Origin: Chitinophagaceae bacterium
Lineage (GTDB): Bacteria; Bacteroidota; Bacteroidia; Chitinophagales; Chitinophagaceae
Reading direction: 5' to 3'
Assembly: GCA_947447265.1 (NCBI GenBank)
Contig: CANFKC010000015.1
Coordinates: 1-64,000, forward strand
DNA: 64,000 nucleotides
The notes beneath the pieces were generated by a model. The model was not told the DNA's origin. It searched no databases and saw only the letters and a list, made by a program, of their open reading frames with translations. A program made the position numbers and the translations under genes. Shown piece after piece: positions 26,001 through 34,015 of this stretch. Numbering within the stretch: position 1 is the stretch's first letter; each line of letters begins with the position of its first letter.

Positions 26001-28720
26001 ATAACGGTATAAAACGTGCGTGTAACAATACTGCCTGTTGTACGAATTAATATACGCAGGTGATGGGAAAGTACAATATCGTCCGGCTTGATAAAAGCAT
26101 CCCAAACCAAGCTAACAAATATCGGAAAAACAATGATGGCAGTAACAGCAACGGTCCAGAAAAGTGGTGCCGCTAAAACCGTCCATCCCAAAATAATAAG
26201 CAAAGTGAGCGCTATGGGTATGAGGCTGCGGCGTATATTATCGAATATCTTCCATTTAGATAATGCGGATAATGGATTTTTGTGAAAGCCTCCCGAAGGA
26301 CGCGGTATGAATGGTAGGAACCAGGAAAATATTTGCCAATCACCCCTCGTCCACCGGGAGCGTCGCTTCATATCAATCTGATAACTCGTCGGATATTTTT
26401 CAAACAACTCCACATTGCTAATGAGGCCAGCTCTTATGTAACTTCCTTCCAGTAAGTCATGACTTAAAATCCTGTTCTCACTAAACCGTCCATTCAATAC
26501 ATTTTCAAATACATCAAGGTCGTAAATTCCTTTACCAATAAAGGAACCTTCTTTGAAAAGATCCTGATAAACATCTGACGTTGCTTGAGTGTAAGGATCG
26601 ATGCCCGGCTCATTGCCATGCAACCTGCTATAGAATGTACTGCCCGCCTCAGGCAGACTAACAGTAACCCGGGGCTGCAATATGCCGTAACCTTCCGTTA
26701 CACGCATCTTGGTTTCATCGTAAAATGCATGGTTCAGCGGGTGCGCCATTGTGGCAATCATCTTCCACGCGGCACCGCCTGGCAACTGGGTATCAGAATC
26801 AAGCGTAATAATATACTTCGTGTTCAGCAACAATTCATAGTCGCCGACAAGAGCAGAAAAACGATCAGGCGGGCATCCCCGCAGCAGCCCATTTAGTTCG
26901 CTAAGTTTACCACGCTTCCTTTCGTAACCCATCCAAATTTTATCAACCACATTATAGCGGCGTGGTCTGTGAAAAAGATAAAAGATATCCACACCATCAA
27001 TCTCGTATTTCCTTTTGAGGAGCCTGATCTTTTTTTGTACGAGGGAAACCAATACCTCATCTACCGGCAGCGTTTCCTCTTGCGCATCGGTGAAGTCAGT
27101 AAGTAAAGCAAAATTGATATTGTTGTCTTTATTTGCCAGATATCTCACCTCCAGCATTTCCACCAAATCCTCAATGGAAACGGCATCTGACAACATCGTT
27201 GGAATAACAACCAATGTCTTGCTCCCGGCGGGCACGCCTTCAGAAAAATCCATCCGGGGTAGCAAGTTGGGCTTCACCAGTAAAGTAGAAAAGAAGTTAA
27301 CAATGGTTATGGCCAACTGGCTAGCGGCCACCAGAATAAGAATGCTCATTACAATTATCAACAAGGTCCTCGTATGGTCAATTTCCATTTTGAACATGAA
27401 CCCTGCACAAATAGCAAGAGAAATCAGCATTATTGAACCGAGATAAAGTAACAACCTCCTGCTATTCAAACCGATCTTGACATCTTCCAAAAATGTTGCT
27501 CGTACACGAGCGAGTTTCCGAGTCTGTCTAATACCTTTATCAACAAGGTAATAACCAACGTGATTTTTACGACTGTTACTTTCCCCTTCATCAGCCTGTT
27601 CTTGTGCCAATTTAAGCGCAATCTTTGCAACCTCATTCTCCGAAAACTCCGACCTTTTAGCAATCGATTCTACTACATGGCGATACTGATCCCGGGTTGG
27701 GAAATCCATTCCCGGGTAGGTCCCTGTAATGTCCAGCCGTAGTGTTTGCTCAACTATACTGTGTACCTCCACAAATTTCCGCCAATCCAAGCTGCTAAGC
27801 AGGCGTATGCTACCGATACTGTTGCTCACCGAAACCTGGTTAACAGCCTGTTTCTGAATTTCAGTATTTACCAGCTCGCTGATGGTCATGCCGTCTTCGG
27901 CAAGTTTCTGGTCCAACCATGTAATGGGTAACGCCAACGCTGCGCCCTTCCCTTGCAACTGCCGGCTCATTTCTGAAACAAAAGCTGTTGACATCGGAGG
28001 GTTAGACCTCGCCATATCTGCCGTTACCAATATCAAACTTTTAGGGTCGTTCGCTGCAATGTCCAGCATTTGTTTTGCCCAGTAGTCTGCAAGGTTACGG
28101 TCTATCATATCCATGGCAATAACCGCAGACACCCGCCTCAGATTCTCAATTAACGTGAGCCGCAACATGATTGGTATAGCCCAAAGCTCGCCTATCTGCA
28201 AATGAGTGACCGACTGGTAGGAAGTAATAAAACGACTGAGTCGATCAAGATCAATCCTGCCGTCACTGTGTGAAATCACCTGTAGGGCAATATCATAAAC
28301 CCTGGTCAGTGCACGTGGCGAGGCATTGAGCAATTGAGGTAGGGCTTTACTGTAGCCCTTAGGCAAATGCTTTCTTGCATTACGCATCTGCTCTTCTATC
28401 AGGTAGAAATTATCTATCAGCCATTCACCAGCGGGTGGAATTGCCCGTTCCTTTCTGATCGCTTCCACCAATATTTTACGAACAGCCGAGAGTATCTTTT
28501 CGTTATCGCCGAGTCGTGATATCAACTTGCCTGTCACACGGGTCTTACTTAGTTCATGTGTCTCAGCAAGTGTTTTACCATATCTATCCATCTGGTCAGA
28601 GCTGAATAACTCATCCCTTAAAGGCTCTTCACTATTATAATAAAGCTTCTGACTATTTATTTGAAAATAGCCCTTCATATTTGATATAAGTTCGTGTGCA
28701 GCTTCAATTGCCAATTTCAT
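20024..28720 (-). CDS. Cyclic beta-1,2-glucan synthase-like protein (GT84-GH94, NdvB type)
   Basis: A protein of about 2,898 residues matching the plan of cyclic beta-1,2-glucan synthases. The N-terminal part is soluble. Membrane segments lie at about 420-475. A glycosyltransferase family 84 catalytic region has LDSDTQLPGG (near 645) and RRSRWTRGDWQ. More membrane segments follow at about 840-1000. A glycoamylase-type domain comes next (GISESGYNMVDANSNYQYR, then GLGLKRGL). Two carbohydrate-binding/GH94 halves end in a phosphorylase module with GDWNDGMDRVG (near 2575), which holds the catalytic Asp. In Rhizobiales the enzyme makes periplasmic cyclic glucans, with GH94 setting ring length. The open frame begins at a GTG (28757-28759). 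The ATG at 28718-28720 (MKLAIEAAHEL) seems the better start. No accessory genes flank it. Confidence 0.9.
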   Translation of the reverse strand: MKLAIEAAHELISNMKGYFQINSQKLYYNSEEPLRDELFSSDQMDRYGKTLAETHELSKTRVTGKLISRLGDNEKILSAVRKILVEAIRKERAIPPAGEWLIDNFYLIEEQMRNARKHLPKGYSKALPQLLNASPRALTRVYDIALQVISHSDGRIDLDRLSRFITSYQSVTHLQIGELWAIPIMLRLTLIENLRRVSAVIAMDMIDRNLADYWAKQMLDIAANDPKSLILVTADMARSNPPMSTAFVSEMSRQLQGKGAALALPITWLDQKLAEDGMTISELVNTEIQKQAVNQVSVSNSIGSIRLLSSLDWRKFVEVHSIVEQTLRLDITGTYPGMDFPTRDQYRHVVESIAKRSEFSENEVAKIALKLAQEQADEGESNSRKNHVGYYLVDKGIRQTRKLARVRATFLEDVKIGLNSRRLLLYLGSIMLISLAICAGFMFKMEIDHTRTLLIIVMSILILVAASQLAITIVNFFSTLLVKPNLLPRMDFSEGVPAGSKTLVVIPTMLSDAVSIEDLVEMLEVRYLANKDNNINFALLTDFTDAQEETLPVDEVLVSLVQKKIRLLKRKYEIDGVDIFYLFHRPRRYNVVDKIWMGYERKRGKLSELNGLLRGCPPDRFSALVGDYELLLNTKYIITLDSDTQLPGGAAWKMIATMAHPLNHAFYDETKMRVTEGYGILQPRVTVSLPEAGSTFYSRLHGNEPGIDPYTQATSDVYQDLFKEGSFIGKGIYDLDVFENVLNGRFSENRILSHDLLEGSYIRAGLISNVELFEKYPTSYQIDMKRRSRWTRGDWQIFSWFLPFIPRPSGGFHKNPLSALSKWKIFDNIRRSLIPIALTLLIILGWTVLAAPLFWTVAVTAIIVFPIFVSLVWDAFIKPDDIVLSHHLRILIRTTGSIVTRTFYTVICLPYEAYVYSVAIMRTMWRMLITRKKLLEWNPSNLVEFSHKNTLAESYLSMWIEPFLAISLSVYITINSSISVFIAGFVLAQWLLSPYITWLSSLPAKRQKALLTDAQNVFLQKIARKTWGFFERFVGEGDNWLPPDNFQQYPVAVVAHRTSPTNIGMSLLAGLSAHDFGYVSLGQFLMRTEACFSTLQKMERYRGHFYNWYDTETLEPLLPKYISTVDSGNLAAHLLILRQGLFEKLYQRIANPAVFQGLLDTVLVLSDTLKPVNAAYFLEFIEIARTGIVSEVISINRFIARLKQLAGNFETASAKLSPAPGSESEWWHKTLSEQLQRALVEAGILTPFLLEGSDARLTAIITLDTSISLSSLVNRIVEILPQLETLKDAATAGEEREKIVSVIVAINDTLVVAKQRIALVKKLGHECIGLAAMEWAFLYDRTRHLLSIGYKVDDHTCDPSFYDMLASEARLCTFFAIAQGLLPEDSWFALGRLLTRPDDEPILLSWSGSMFEYLMPLLVMPSYENTLLDQTYISSVKRQIVYGKQRGIPWGISESGYNMVDANSNYQYRAFGVPGLGLKRGLEVDLVIAPYATALALMVAPKEACENLELLAKEGFEGPYGFFEAVDYTPSRLQRGQSKVVIQSFMAHHQGMSLLSLSFLLHGQPMQRRFEAEPQFRATLLLLQERIPNSSTYYAHTTDISDVNYQSPGSEVRIINTPNTPVPQVQLLSNGKYHVMVTNSGGGYSRWKDLAITRWREDLTLDNWGVFCYIRDLGNGEYWCNTYQPTHTRTENFEVAFSQGRIDFHNSYKNIDTHTEIVISPEDDIEMRRIHITNKGLLQRRIEVTSYAEVVLAQPAADAMQAAFSNLFVQTEILNTKNAIMCTRRPRSEHEHTPWMFHSMRVHGPVNVETSYETDRMEFIGHGNTVANPDAMRKKTSLSGKQGSVLDPIVAIRHVMVLEPGDAITMDLIIGVTDNRAACEALIEKYQDRHHKDRVFELAWTHSQVILRQINATEIDAQLFGRLAGSVIYANAALRAEPSVIIKNHKGQSGLWGYAVSGDLPIVLLQIRDQADVSMAKQLIQAHTYWRLKGLIVDLVIWNEDYGGYRQLMQNEIHSFIPGELVDKAGGVFLRGADQISNEDRTLFQTVARVIICTSNGSLADHLNKQAPLRSTIARFNPLGNYVPQITALSKPSDLQFFNGFGGFSKDGREYIIVVDNKTRTALPWVNVIANAEFGTVISESGHGYSWTENAHEMRLSTWSNDPVSDSGGEIFYLRDEENGHYWSATALPRGGESSYAVRHGFGYSVFEHTEDGISSEMTVFVDIAAPVKFTVIKVRNNSKRFRRLSATGYVEWVLGDLRPKTAMYIITEIDPVSGAFFAKNPYSTEMGNRVAFLDVGDANKTYTGDRTEFIGRNGSLQRPDAMNRIKLSGKLGVALDPCAAIQVSFDLEDGEEREITFRLGAGKDVYNAREIIMQFRGADAANISLEKVKDYWRNITDVIQVETPDNATNIIANGWLTYQTLSCRLWGRSGFYQSGGAFGFRDQLQDVLSLLYAAPELARKQILLCASRQFEEGDAQHWWHPPIGRGVRTRISDDYLWLPFVASRYVTKTGDSAILDESVLFLSGRLLNPGEESYYELPIVSDQTASLYEHCVRAIKHALVFGERGLPLMGTGDWNDGMDRVGAKGKGESVWLGFFLYTVLIKFVDIAILHGDAGFAETCKREAARLGANIEENSWDGEWYRRAYFDDGTPLGSEAGDECKIDSISQSWSLISGVGSADRTLIAMNSAEKRLIKKDIGIIQLLDPPFDKTEKDPGYIKGYVPGVRENGGQYTHAAIWMVMAFAKLGNASRTWELLQMINPINHGRTAEEIAIYKVEPYVMAADVYARSPHEGRGGWTWYSGAAGWMYQLIIESFLGLQVVGKKLTVSPCIPAEWTSFKVRYRFGSALYHIAVQQKNAAFKTSVFVDNVICDDGIILMEDDGKEHAVDIAVGQRVSKLT

Positions 28721-29159
28721 AAATGATTCTCGTTTGTGCGTGGGTGTGTTCTGTCGCACCTATCAACCTATAAATGCAATACTGCCTCGGTACATTCGCA
28801 ATAGTTATCAATACCGAAATTGTTTATCAACTTTCAAAAGTCAACGGTAGCAATAAAGACAGATGAAAATAGCTGTAGTGTAGACAGAACGTTCCAAAGT
28901 TCCTCTGTTCGAGAGATTAGTTTGTTACATAAATTCCTCAATGCCTTACATCATTCACACCCTTAACGTTTTACACCTGCATGTGGCAGGTTTGTAACGG
29001 CTATTAATGGGTTGACGAAATCAAAAATGACGCTAATGACAGGGCACAAAAGTGCCACACCAAAAAGCAAAAGTGCGGATAATGTAAGTTTCCGGAATAA
29101 TAGTGTAACAACATTCAAACTTCAAAATGGGACTTTTGTTGTAACAAAAAATAGCCACC
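28721..29159. other. Intergenic region, about 440 bp, no gene
   Basis: Upstream region of the glucan synthase (minus) and of a small plus-strand frame. I see no confident promoter box. A near-match gacttttg (29131-29138) precedes the small frame. Confidence 0.5.
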
Positions 29160-29423
29160 ATGAAACCGCCGTTTAACTTTCGTGTCATCACAACCTGGAA
29201 CAAGAAGACACGCTTCATTTTAGACAACATTACAGTTACCGTAAACAGCTTTTCATTCCAGAATGGAAAGCACCAGATAGTTAACCCAGAGACCGCCGTA
29301 GCGCAGCTTGAATGGTCTGGCAAAAAGTATATGGTCAAGAATACCAGCTGTGTTTCGACTGTAGAAAACTGGCTATTCGGCGAACTCTTGCCAAAGGCAG
29401 AAAGGCTCAAATTCCAGTTATAA
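29160..29423 (+). CDS. Hypothetical 87-residue protein
   Basis: Not recognised. The translation has a natural amino acid mix with alternating polar and hydrophobic residues suggesting beta strands (RFILDNITVTVNSFSF, VAQLEWSGKKYMVK) and no signal peptide or membrane segment. The start ATG lies 22 nt past a near-consensus -7 box (gacttttg). The overlapping 125-codon frame on the minus strand is rich in Cys, Phe and Trp without pattern and looks like a shadow. The call rests on composition alone. Confidence 0.45.
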   Translation: MKPPFNFRVITTWNKKTRFILDNITVTVNSFSFQNGKHQIVNPETAVAQLEWSGKKYMVKNTSCVSTVENWLFGELLPKAERLKFQL

Positions 29424-29766
29424 GAAGACAGCTAATAATTACGCCGAAAGAACCACAGCAACAACACTGCCTAGATAAAACGATGCATTCTTGCTTGTAA
29501 TATTTTTACGAATTTCGTCCATAATGCCAACTCCAATACCCTCGTGATTAGAACGGATATAAAAGGAATAACAACAGGTAAATCAGTGTATAGAATTACA
29601 CCGCTAAAAAGGAGTACGTTAAAGCGAGAGCCCGTACACGCGAGCAATAAAACATACACCAACAGCAAATACCCCACAGCCCTAATACTGCAATAATTCC
29701 CAACAAATCATAGCAATAAAAACTAACAAGATGATGTAATCGTCCACCAATATCATAGCTTGAAAT
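29424..29766. other. Intergenic region, about 340 bp, no gene
   Basis: No family-like frame and no clear repeat. It ends at the terminator hairpin of the His-rich gene. Confidence 0.5.
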
Positions 29767-29798
29767 TATAAAGGAGCACCGTACGCTGCTCCTTTATA
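29767..29798 (-). terminator. Terminator of the His-rich miniprotein gene
   Basis: A perfect 12-bp inverted repeat, tataaaggagca (29767-29778) and tgctcctttata (29787-29798), 8-nt loop, 33 nt past the stop on the minus strand. The T-run after it is broken (ATTTC). Confidence 0.65.
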
Positions 29799-29830
29799 AA
29801 AAGAAGAATTACCTCAATTACCTTGAAGAA

Positions 29831-30037
29831 CTATTTCTTTGAAGCGTTCTTCTCAGCATGCTTCTTAGCCGCGTCTTTTGAATGGTCATCAGCATGTGCA
29901 GTGTGACCCTTTGCAGACTGTGCATGAGATGCAGCCTTTTCATCATTACCATCCTGATGATTCTTGTGCGCTTCTGTGTGATGCTTAGCAGCTTCTGTGT
30001 GGTGCTTTGCAGCCTCTTCGTGATGATTGTGTTTCAT
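29831..30037 (-). CDS. His/Ala/Lys-rich repeat miniprotein
   Basis: A 68-residue, very hydrophilic protein made of short repeats such as EAAKHHTEAAKHHTEAHKNH, then HAQSAKGHTAHADDHSKDAAKKHAEKNASKK. It carries about 14 His residues and no Cys. No signal peptide or membrane segment is visible. The frame continues 26 residues upstream, but the ATG at 30035-30037 starts the repeat region directly and is preferred. Possible roles are metal buffering or nucleic-acid/stress binding. These are only guesses from composition. A terminator follows, and the catalase gene is the next gene upstream, divergent. Confidence 0.7.
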   Translation of the reverse strand: MKHNHHEEAAKHHTEAAKHHTEAHKNHQDGNDEKAASHAQSAKGHTAHADDHSKDAAKKHAEKNASKK

Positions 30038-30670
30038 AAAAGAAAACGTTTTAACTAGTGATGATACCCGGATATTCCGGCACCTTTTTGATATAGCAAA
30101 GCTCAAATTAAACATGGCTAATCCGTTATGTAATTCGAAATAGGAATTGCATTATTATCACTTTCGGAAGTGCAAAATATTGATTGAAATAGAAGAGAGT
30201 AATGGCAGTATCACTGAAGTATTATTGCCACCCTACAACAATATTCGTCACCCGCATTTATTTGCAAATACAACCACTTTGAATAATGAGAAATTTCAAA
30301 AAATATCAGGTCAACAATTACAAAAAAAAATCTAAAACATACTCGTTCAATTGAAATCAACAGCTCTCTTTTTGTGAACCATTGCATTCTCATTATCGCA
30401 TCATGCTCAAGTGTTTCATGAGTGAACAGATAAGCTCCGAGGCGTCTGTTTAGTTTGCATCGCGTTATAAAAAAAGTAACACCAGGCAACCAAATAATTC
30501 GGCAACGGGCATTAGTGTGAATAATGTAACCCTTAGAGAAAATCGTGTAAGGGCTAAGGGTGTATTTCAATTCATCTTTGCCAAATGAGAATATACTAAA
30601 GCAAAAGTGATCCATCTAAATCTCCCGCTTTTTCATTTTCATCTTCAGTCAACCCTCTAAAAAAAACTAC
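30038..30670. other. Intergenic region, about 630 bp, no confident gene
   Basis: Frames of 62 (plus, 30147-30335) and 134 codons (minus, 30211-30615) exist but show no family signature and look like chance frames. The stretch separates the divergent His-rich gene and catalase gene and probably holds their control regions. No TAnnTTTG box with good spacing was found. Ahead of the catalase, catctttg at 30574-30581 is one base off. Confidence 0.45.
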
Positions 30671-32878
30671 ATGAAATCAAAAATAGTTACTGACAAAAAG
30701 AGTGAAAAAATAGTTCACAATGCCACGGCAGAAAACGCGAAGGTTGCAACCCTTGCCAAGTACACAACGGATGCTGACAACGCCTTCATGACAACTAATA
30801 ATGGTGTAAGGATAAACGACGACCAGAACACATTAAAAGCTGGAAGCCGCGGACCTTCGTTGCTGGAAGATTTTATATTCCGTGAAAAAATGACGCACTT
30901 CGATCATGAACGTATTCCCGAACGAATCGTTCATGCAAGGGGGTCTGCAGCCCATGGTGTATTCAAAGTTTACGAATCGCAGTCATCGCTAACTGCAGCA
31001 GGTTTTCTACAAGACCCGGGCACGGAGACTCCGGTATTCGTTAGGTTCTCTACTGTCGCGGGTTCAAGAGGTTCATCAGACCTTGCACGAGATGCCAGAG
31101 GCTTCGCAGTAAAATTCTATACGCAGGAAGGCAACTTTGATTTGGTTGGAAACAACATGCACGTATTCTTCATACAAGATGCAATGAAGTTTCCCGATCT
31201 TATACATGCAGTAAAACCGGAGCCAGATAATGAGATGCCGCAGGCAGCATCTGCTCATGATACCTTCTGGGATTTTATTTCAATTATGCCAGAGAGCGCA
31301 CACATGATCATGTGGGTAATGAGCGATCGCGCTATTCCGAGAAGCCTTCGTATGATGGAAGGATTTGGCGTGCATACCTTTCGTTTTATTAACGCCGAAG
31401 GTGTCGCATGCTTCGTAAAATTCCATTGGAAGCCGCTGCTTGGCGTACACTCGGTAGCATGGGATGAGGCGCAAAATATATCAGGTAAAGATAGCGACTT
31501 TCATCGTCGAGACTTATGGGATGCAATTGAAAACGGTAACTTTCCAGAATGGGAATTAGGCATACAGATTGTACCTGAAGCAGACGAACACAAATTTGAT
31601 TTTGACCTGCTGGACCCAACTAAGCTTATTCCCGAAGAACTGGTGCCAGTGCACCGCATTGGTAAGATGACACTAAACCGGAATCCTGATAACTTTTTTG
31701 CTGAAACAGAACAAGTCGCTTTTCATGTAGGCAACATTGTTCCGGGCATTGATTTCACAAACGATCCTCTTTTGCAAGGCAGACTATTCTCATACACCGA
31801 CACTCAACTTATTCGTCTCGGCGGACCAAACTTTCACGAGATACCTATTAACCGACCGGTTGTGCCTGTATTTAACAACCAGCGCGACGGACACATGCGC
31901 CAAACAATTAACAAAGGAAAAGCCAGCTACAACCCGAATACAATAGGTGGCGGCTGCCCTTTTCAGGCAGGTAAAATGGACGGAGGTTTCATTTCTCATA
32001 CTGAGCGCATTGATGCGTATAAGATTAGGGAACGCAGTGCAAGTTTCTTCGATCATTTTAGCCAGGCTAAACTGTTTTATAATAGCCAGGCCGGCTACGA
32101 GAAACAACACATTATTAATGCACTTAGTTTTGAACTAGGCAAGGTGCTTAGCGAGGATATTAAAGTGCGCATGCTGCGCATACTTCAGCACATTGATAAA
32201 GACCTCGCAATTAACGTTGGGCAAAATATGAGGATAGATTTGCCAGACAAAAATGACGCTATGCTTAACCACAGCATTCCTGCAGATGGCGACCCGGAAA
32301 AGTACCAACCCGTGACTAAAAAAAGTAGCCTGACAAAGTCAGCAGCCCTGAGTATGGTACATACGGTAAAGGATACAATTAAAACAAGGAAGGTCGCCAT
32401 ACTTGCTGCCGATGGGGCTAGCAAAGCTTCTATCGAAAGTATGAAAGAAACAATTACCAACGCAGGTGGAGTTGTTGAAATTATCGCCCCTTTGCAAGGC
32501 TATATTATCGCAGATGATGCCAGTAAGATACCAGTCGATAATAGCTTCCTGATAGCAGCTTCAGTACTCTATGATGCAGTATATGTACCTGGCGGAACTA
32601 ACAGCATTGCCACGCTGGCAGGCGAACCAGATGCTATCCACTTCCTTAACGAAGCATACAAGCATTGTAAAGCAATAGCTGCAGACGAGCAAGCCTTGCA
32701 AGTTCTTAATGCTACTTACTTCAACAAAAAAATACAGACGAACGACACCCTGAAAAAAATGCAAGAGCATGGATTGCTGGTAAGCGATGATATCGAATTG
32801 CTATCGCAGTCGTTTATCATTGCAATAGGTAAACACCGATTTTGGGAACGAGAACTGAACAGAACAGTGCCGGCATAA
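30671..32878 (+). CDS. katE: Large-subunit (clade 2) monofunctional catalase
   Basis: A 735-residue haem catalase of HPII/KatE type, which breaks down hydrogen peroxide. The core has the catalytic His in ERIVHARGSAAHG (near 88), the conserved Asn block GNNMHVFFIQDA, and the proximal haem Tyr region LFSYTDTQLIRLGGPNF. An N-terminal extension of about 55 residues and a C-terminal flavodoxin/DJ-1-like domain (about 575-735, VAILAADGASKASIE) mark the large-subunit class. It is cytoplasmic, with no signal peptide. A hairpin follows the stop codon. The neighbours do not suggest an operon. Confidence 0.95.
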   Translation: MKSKIVTDKKSEKIVHNATAENAKVATLAKYTTDADNAFMTTNNGVRINDDQNTLKAGSRGPSLLEDFIFREKMTHFDHERIPERIVHARGSAAHGVFKVYESQSSLTAAGFLQDPGTETPVFVRFSTVAGSRGSSDLARDARGFAVKFYTQEGNFDLVGNNMHVFFIQDAMKFPDLIHAVKPEPDNEMPQAASAHDTFWDFISIMPESAHMIMWVMSDRAIPRSLRMMEGFGVHTFRFINAEGVACFVKFHWKPLLGVHSVAWDEAQNISGKDSDFHRRDLWDAIENGNFPEWELGIQIVPEADEHKFDFDLLDPTKLIPEELVPVHRIGKMTLNRNPDNFFAETEQVAFHVGNIVPGIDFTNDPLLQGRLFSYTDTQLIRLGGPNFHEIPINRPVVPVFNNQRDGHMRQTINKGKASYNPNTIGGGCPFQAGKMDGGFISHTERIDAYKIRERSASFFDHFSQAKLFYNSQAGYEKQHIINALSFELGKVLSEDIKVRMLRILQHIDKDLAINVGQNMRIDLPDKNDAMLNHSIPADGDPEKYQPVTKKSSLTKSAALSMVHTVKDTIKTRKVAILAADGASKASIESMKETITNAGGVVEIIAPLQGYIIADDASKIPVDNSFLIAASVLYDAVYVPGGTNSIATLAGEPDAIHFLNEAYKHCKAIAADEQALQVLNATYFNKKIQTNDTLKKMQEHGLLVSDDIELLSQSFIIAIGKHRFWERELNRTVPA

Positions 32879-32888
32879 GATAGCGATA

Positions 32889-32920
32889 GAGGCTGCTTTA
32901 ACAGCAGCCTCTTCACTTTT
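32889..32920 (+). terminator. Terminator after the catalase gene
   Basis: Stem gaggctgct (32889-32897) and agcagcctc (32903-32911), 5-nt loop, followed by ttcactttt, 10 nt after the stop codon. Confidence 0.75.
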
Positions 32921-33014
32921 GCCTGAGATAGTCCGGCACACATATAGTCCGATAGACCAGAAACAACAAATACTATGTTGACAAGAGCACAATTTAACGC
33001 CGTCGAGTACCAGC

Positions 33015-33887
33015 TTACCTATTAACAGGCACCTGCCCCAATATGTTGTTTACGGTCTGCCCGGGCAATACCCGATATACAGGTATATTAATCGCAAATT
33101 TCTCGCAGAGATTTTTAATTGCTGCGTCAATTTCATCGGGATGGTAGCGAGATGAGAAGTGACCTAGTACAAGTTTCCCAACATTCAGTTGGCTTACCAT
33201 CTCCATTACCTCATGTAGTCGGCTATGCTTATTTGCCCGCTCAGGTCCGCTCAATTTTTCATCAAGAAATGTAGCTTCATGAATCAGCACTTCGCAGTTA
33301 TTCCATCGGTCATAATCTTCAACCGGGGTATCGCCGGAATAACCAAGTAGCGTTGTACGCACTTCATTATTAATAAACGCATTTCCATGTTCTTCTACTA
33401 ACCGTTGTAGCTCTGCGCCACTGCATCCGGCAAATTCGGGTTTCATTTTTTTACGAACCTGAATAAGCTTGTACCCGCAACTTTTAAAAATACCCTCAGG
33501 CGATGGCACATGGCCGTTCTTTATTGCCCTAACCAATATATCGTTCCGCAACCAGATCTCCTCATCTGGCAACAATGGCAACCACTGGCTTCCTTTCGAC
33601 TGCGGGTCGAACTGGCGCGCAAAATTTTCAAAGGCAGGAAAAGAGCCACAGTTGGCAGGATAGTAAATAAGAGGAAATCCGGGCCTCGCGTTCAATTGGT
33701 TGAACTGCAGCAAGCCGGTAAGGTGGTCCCTGTCAGCATGCGTAATAAATGCATGGTTTACTCTACGACTTTTCTGTAATAAAGATGCCACCATACCATC
33801 TCCGGCATCGAACAACAACCCAAATTCATCAATAAAATACCAGGTAGAAAAAAGCGCAGTAGAATAACCGGTTATTGTAAGTTGCAT
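33015..33887 (-). CDS. RNase Z-like MBL-fold metallo-hydrolase
   Basis: A protein of about 290 residues with the metallo-beta-lactamase fold in RNase Z layout. LLFDAGDG is followed by THADRDHLTGLL at the first metal site, HVPSPEGIFKSCGYKL in the middle, GYSGDTPVEDYDRW, an IHEATF block, an HSRLHE block and LVLGHFSSRY. The first motif reads H-x-D-x-D-H where most family members have H-x-H-x-D-H, which may change metal binding. The long exosite arm of classic RNase Z is not obvious. The frame extends 23 residues upstream, but a TATATTTG -7 box lies just before the ATG at 33885-33887. It may process tRNA 3' ends or be a related hydrolase. Confidence 0.75.
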   Translation of the reverse strand: MQLTITGYSTALFSTWYFIDEFGLLFDAGDGMVASLLQKSRRVNHAFITHADRDHLTGLLQFNQLNARPGFPLIYYPANCGSFPAFENFARQFDPQSKGSQWLPLLPDEEIWLRNDILVRAIKNGHVPSPEGIFKSCGYKLIQVRKKMKPEFAGCSGAELQRLVEEHGNAFINNEVRTTLLGYSGDTPVEDYDRWNNCEVLIHEATFLDEKLSGPERANKHSRLHEVMEMVSQLNVGKLVLGHFSSRYHPDEIDAAIKNLCEKFAINIPVYRVLPGQTVNNILGQVPVNR

Positions 33888-33905
33888 ACATGTTTTATAA
33901 GTACC

Positions 33906-33913
33906 CAAATATA
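33906..33913 (-). promoter_or_regulatory. -7 promoter box (TATATTTG) of the RNase Z-like gene
   Basis: Fits TAnnTTTG on the minus strand, 18 nt upstream of the ATG at 33887, and supports that start over the longer frame. Confidence 0.5.
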
Positions 33914-34015
33914 ACAATATGTCCGCAACTGCCAGACCAAAATATGGTAAGAGCATGAATACTTCCAGGCCCTATCTAACTCATCTGCGTAAATATCAAT
34001 TGGCAATTATCCTGC

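Noticed and set aside
29033-29410. 125-codon frame on the minus strand
   Set aside because: Odd composition with many Cys, Phe and Trp and no motif. The plus-strand frame in the same place looks more natural.
30211-30615. 134-codon frame on the minus strand upstream of the catalase
   Set aside because: No family resemblance, AT-rich chance frame, and it would occupy the catalase control region.
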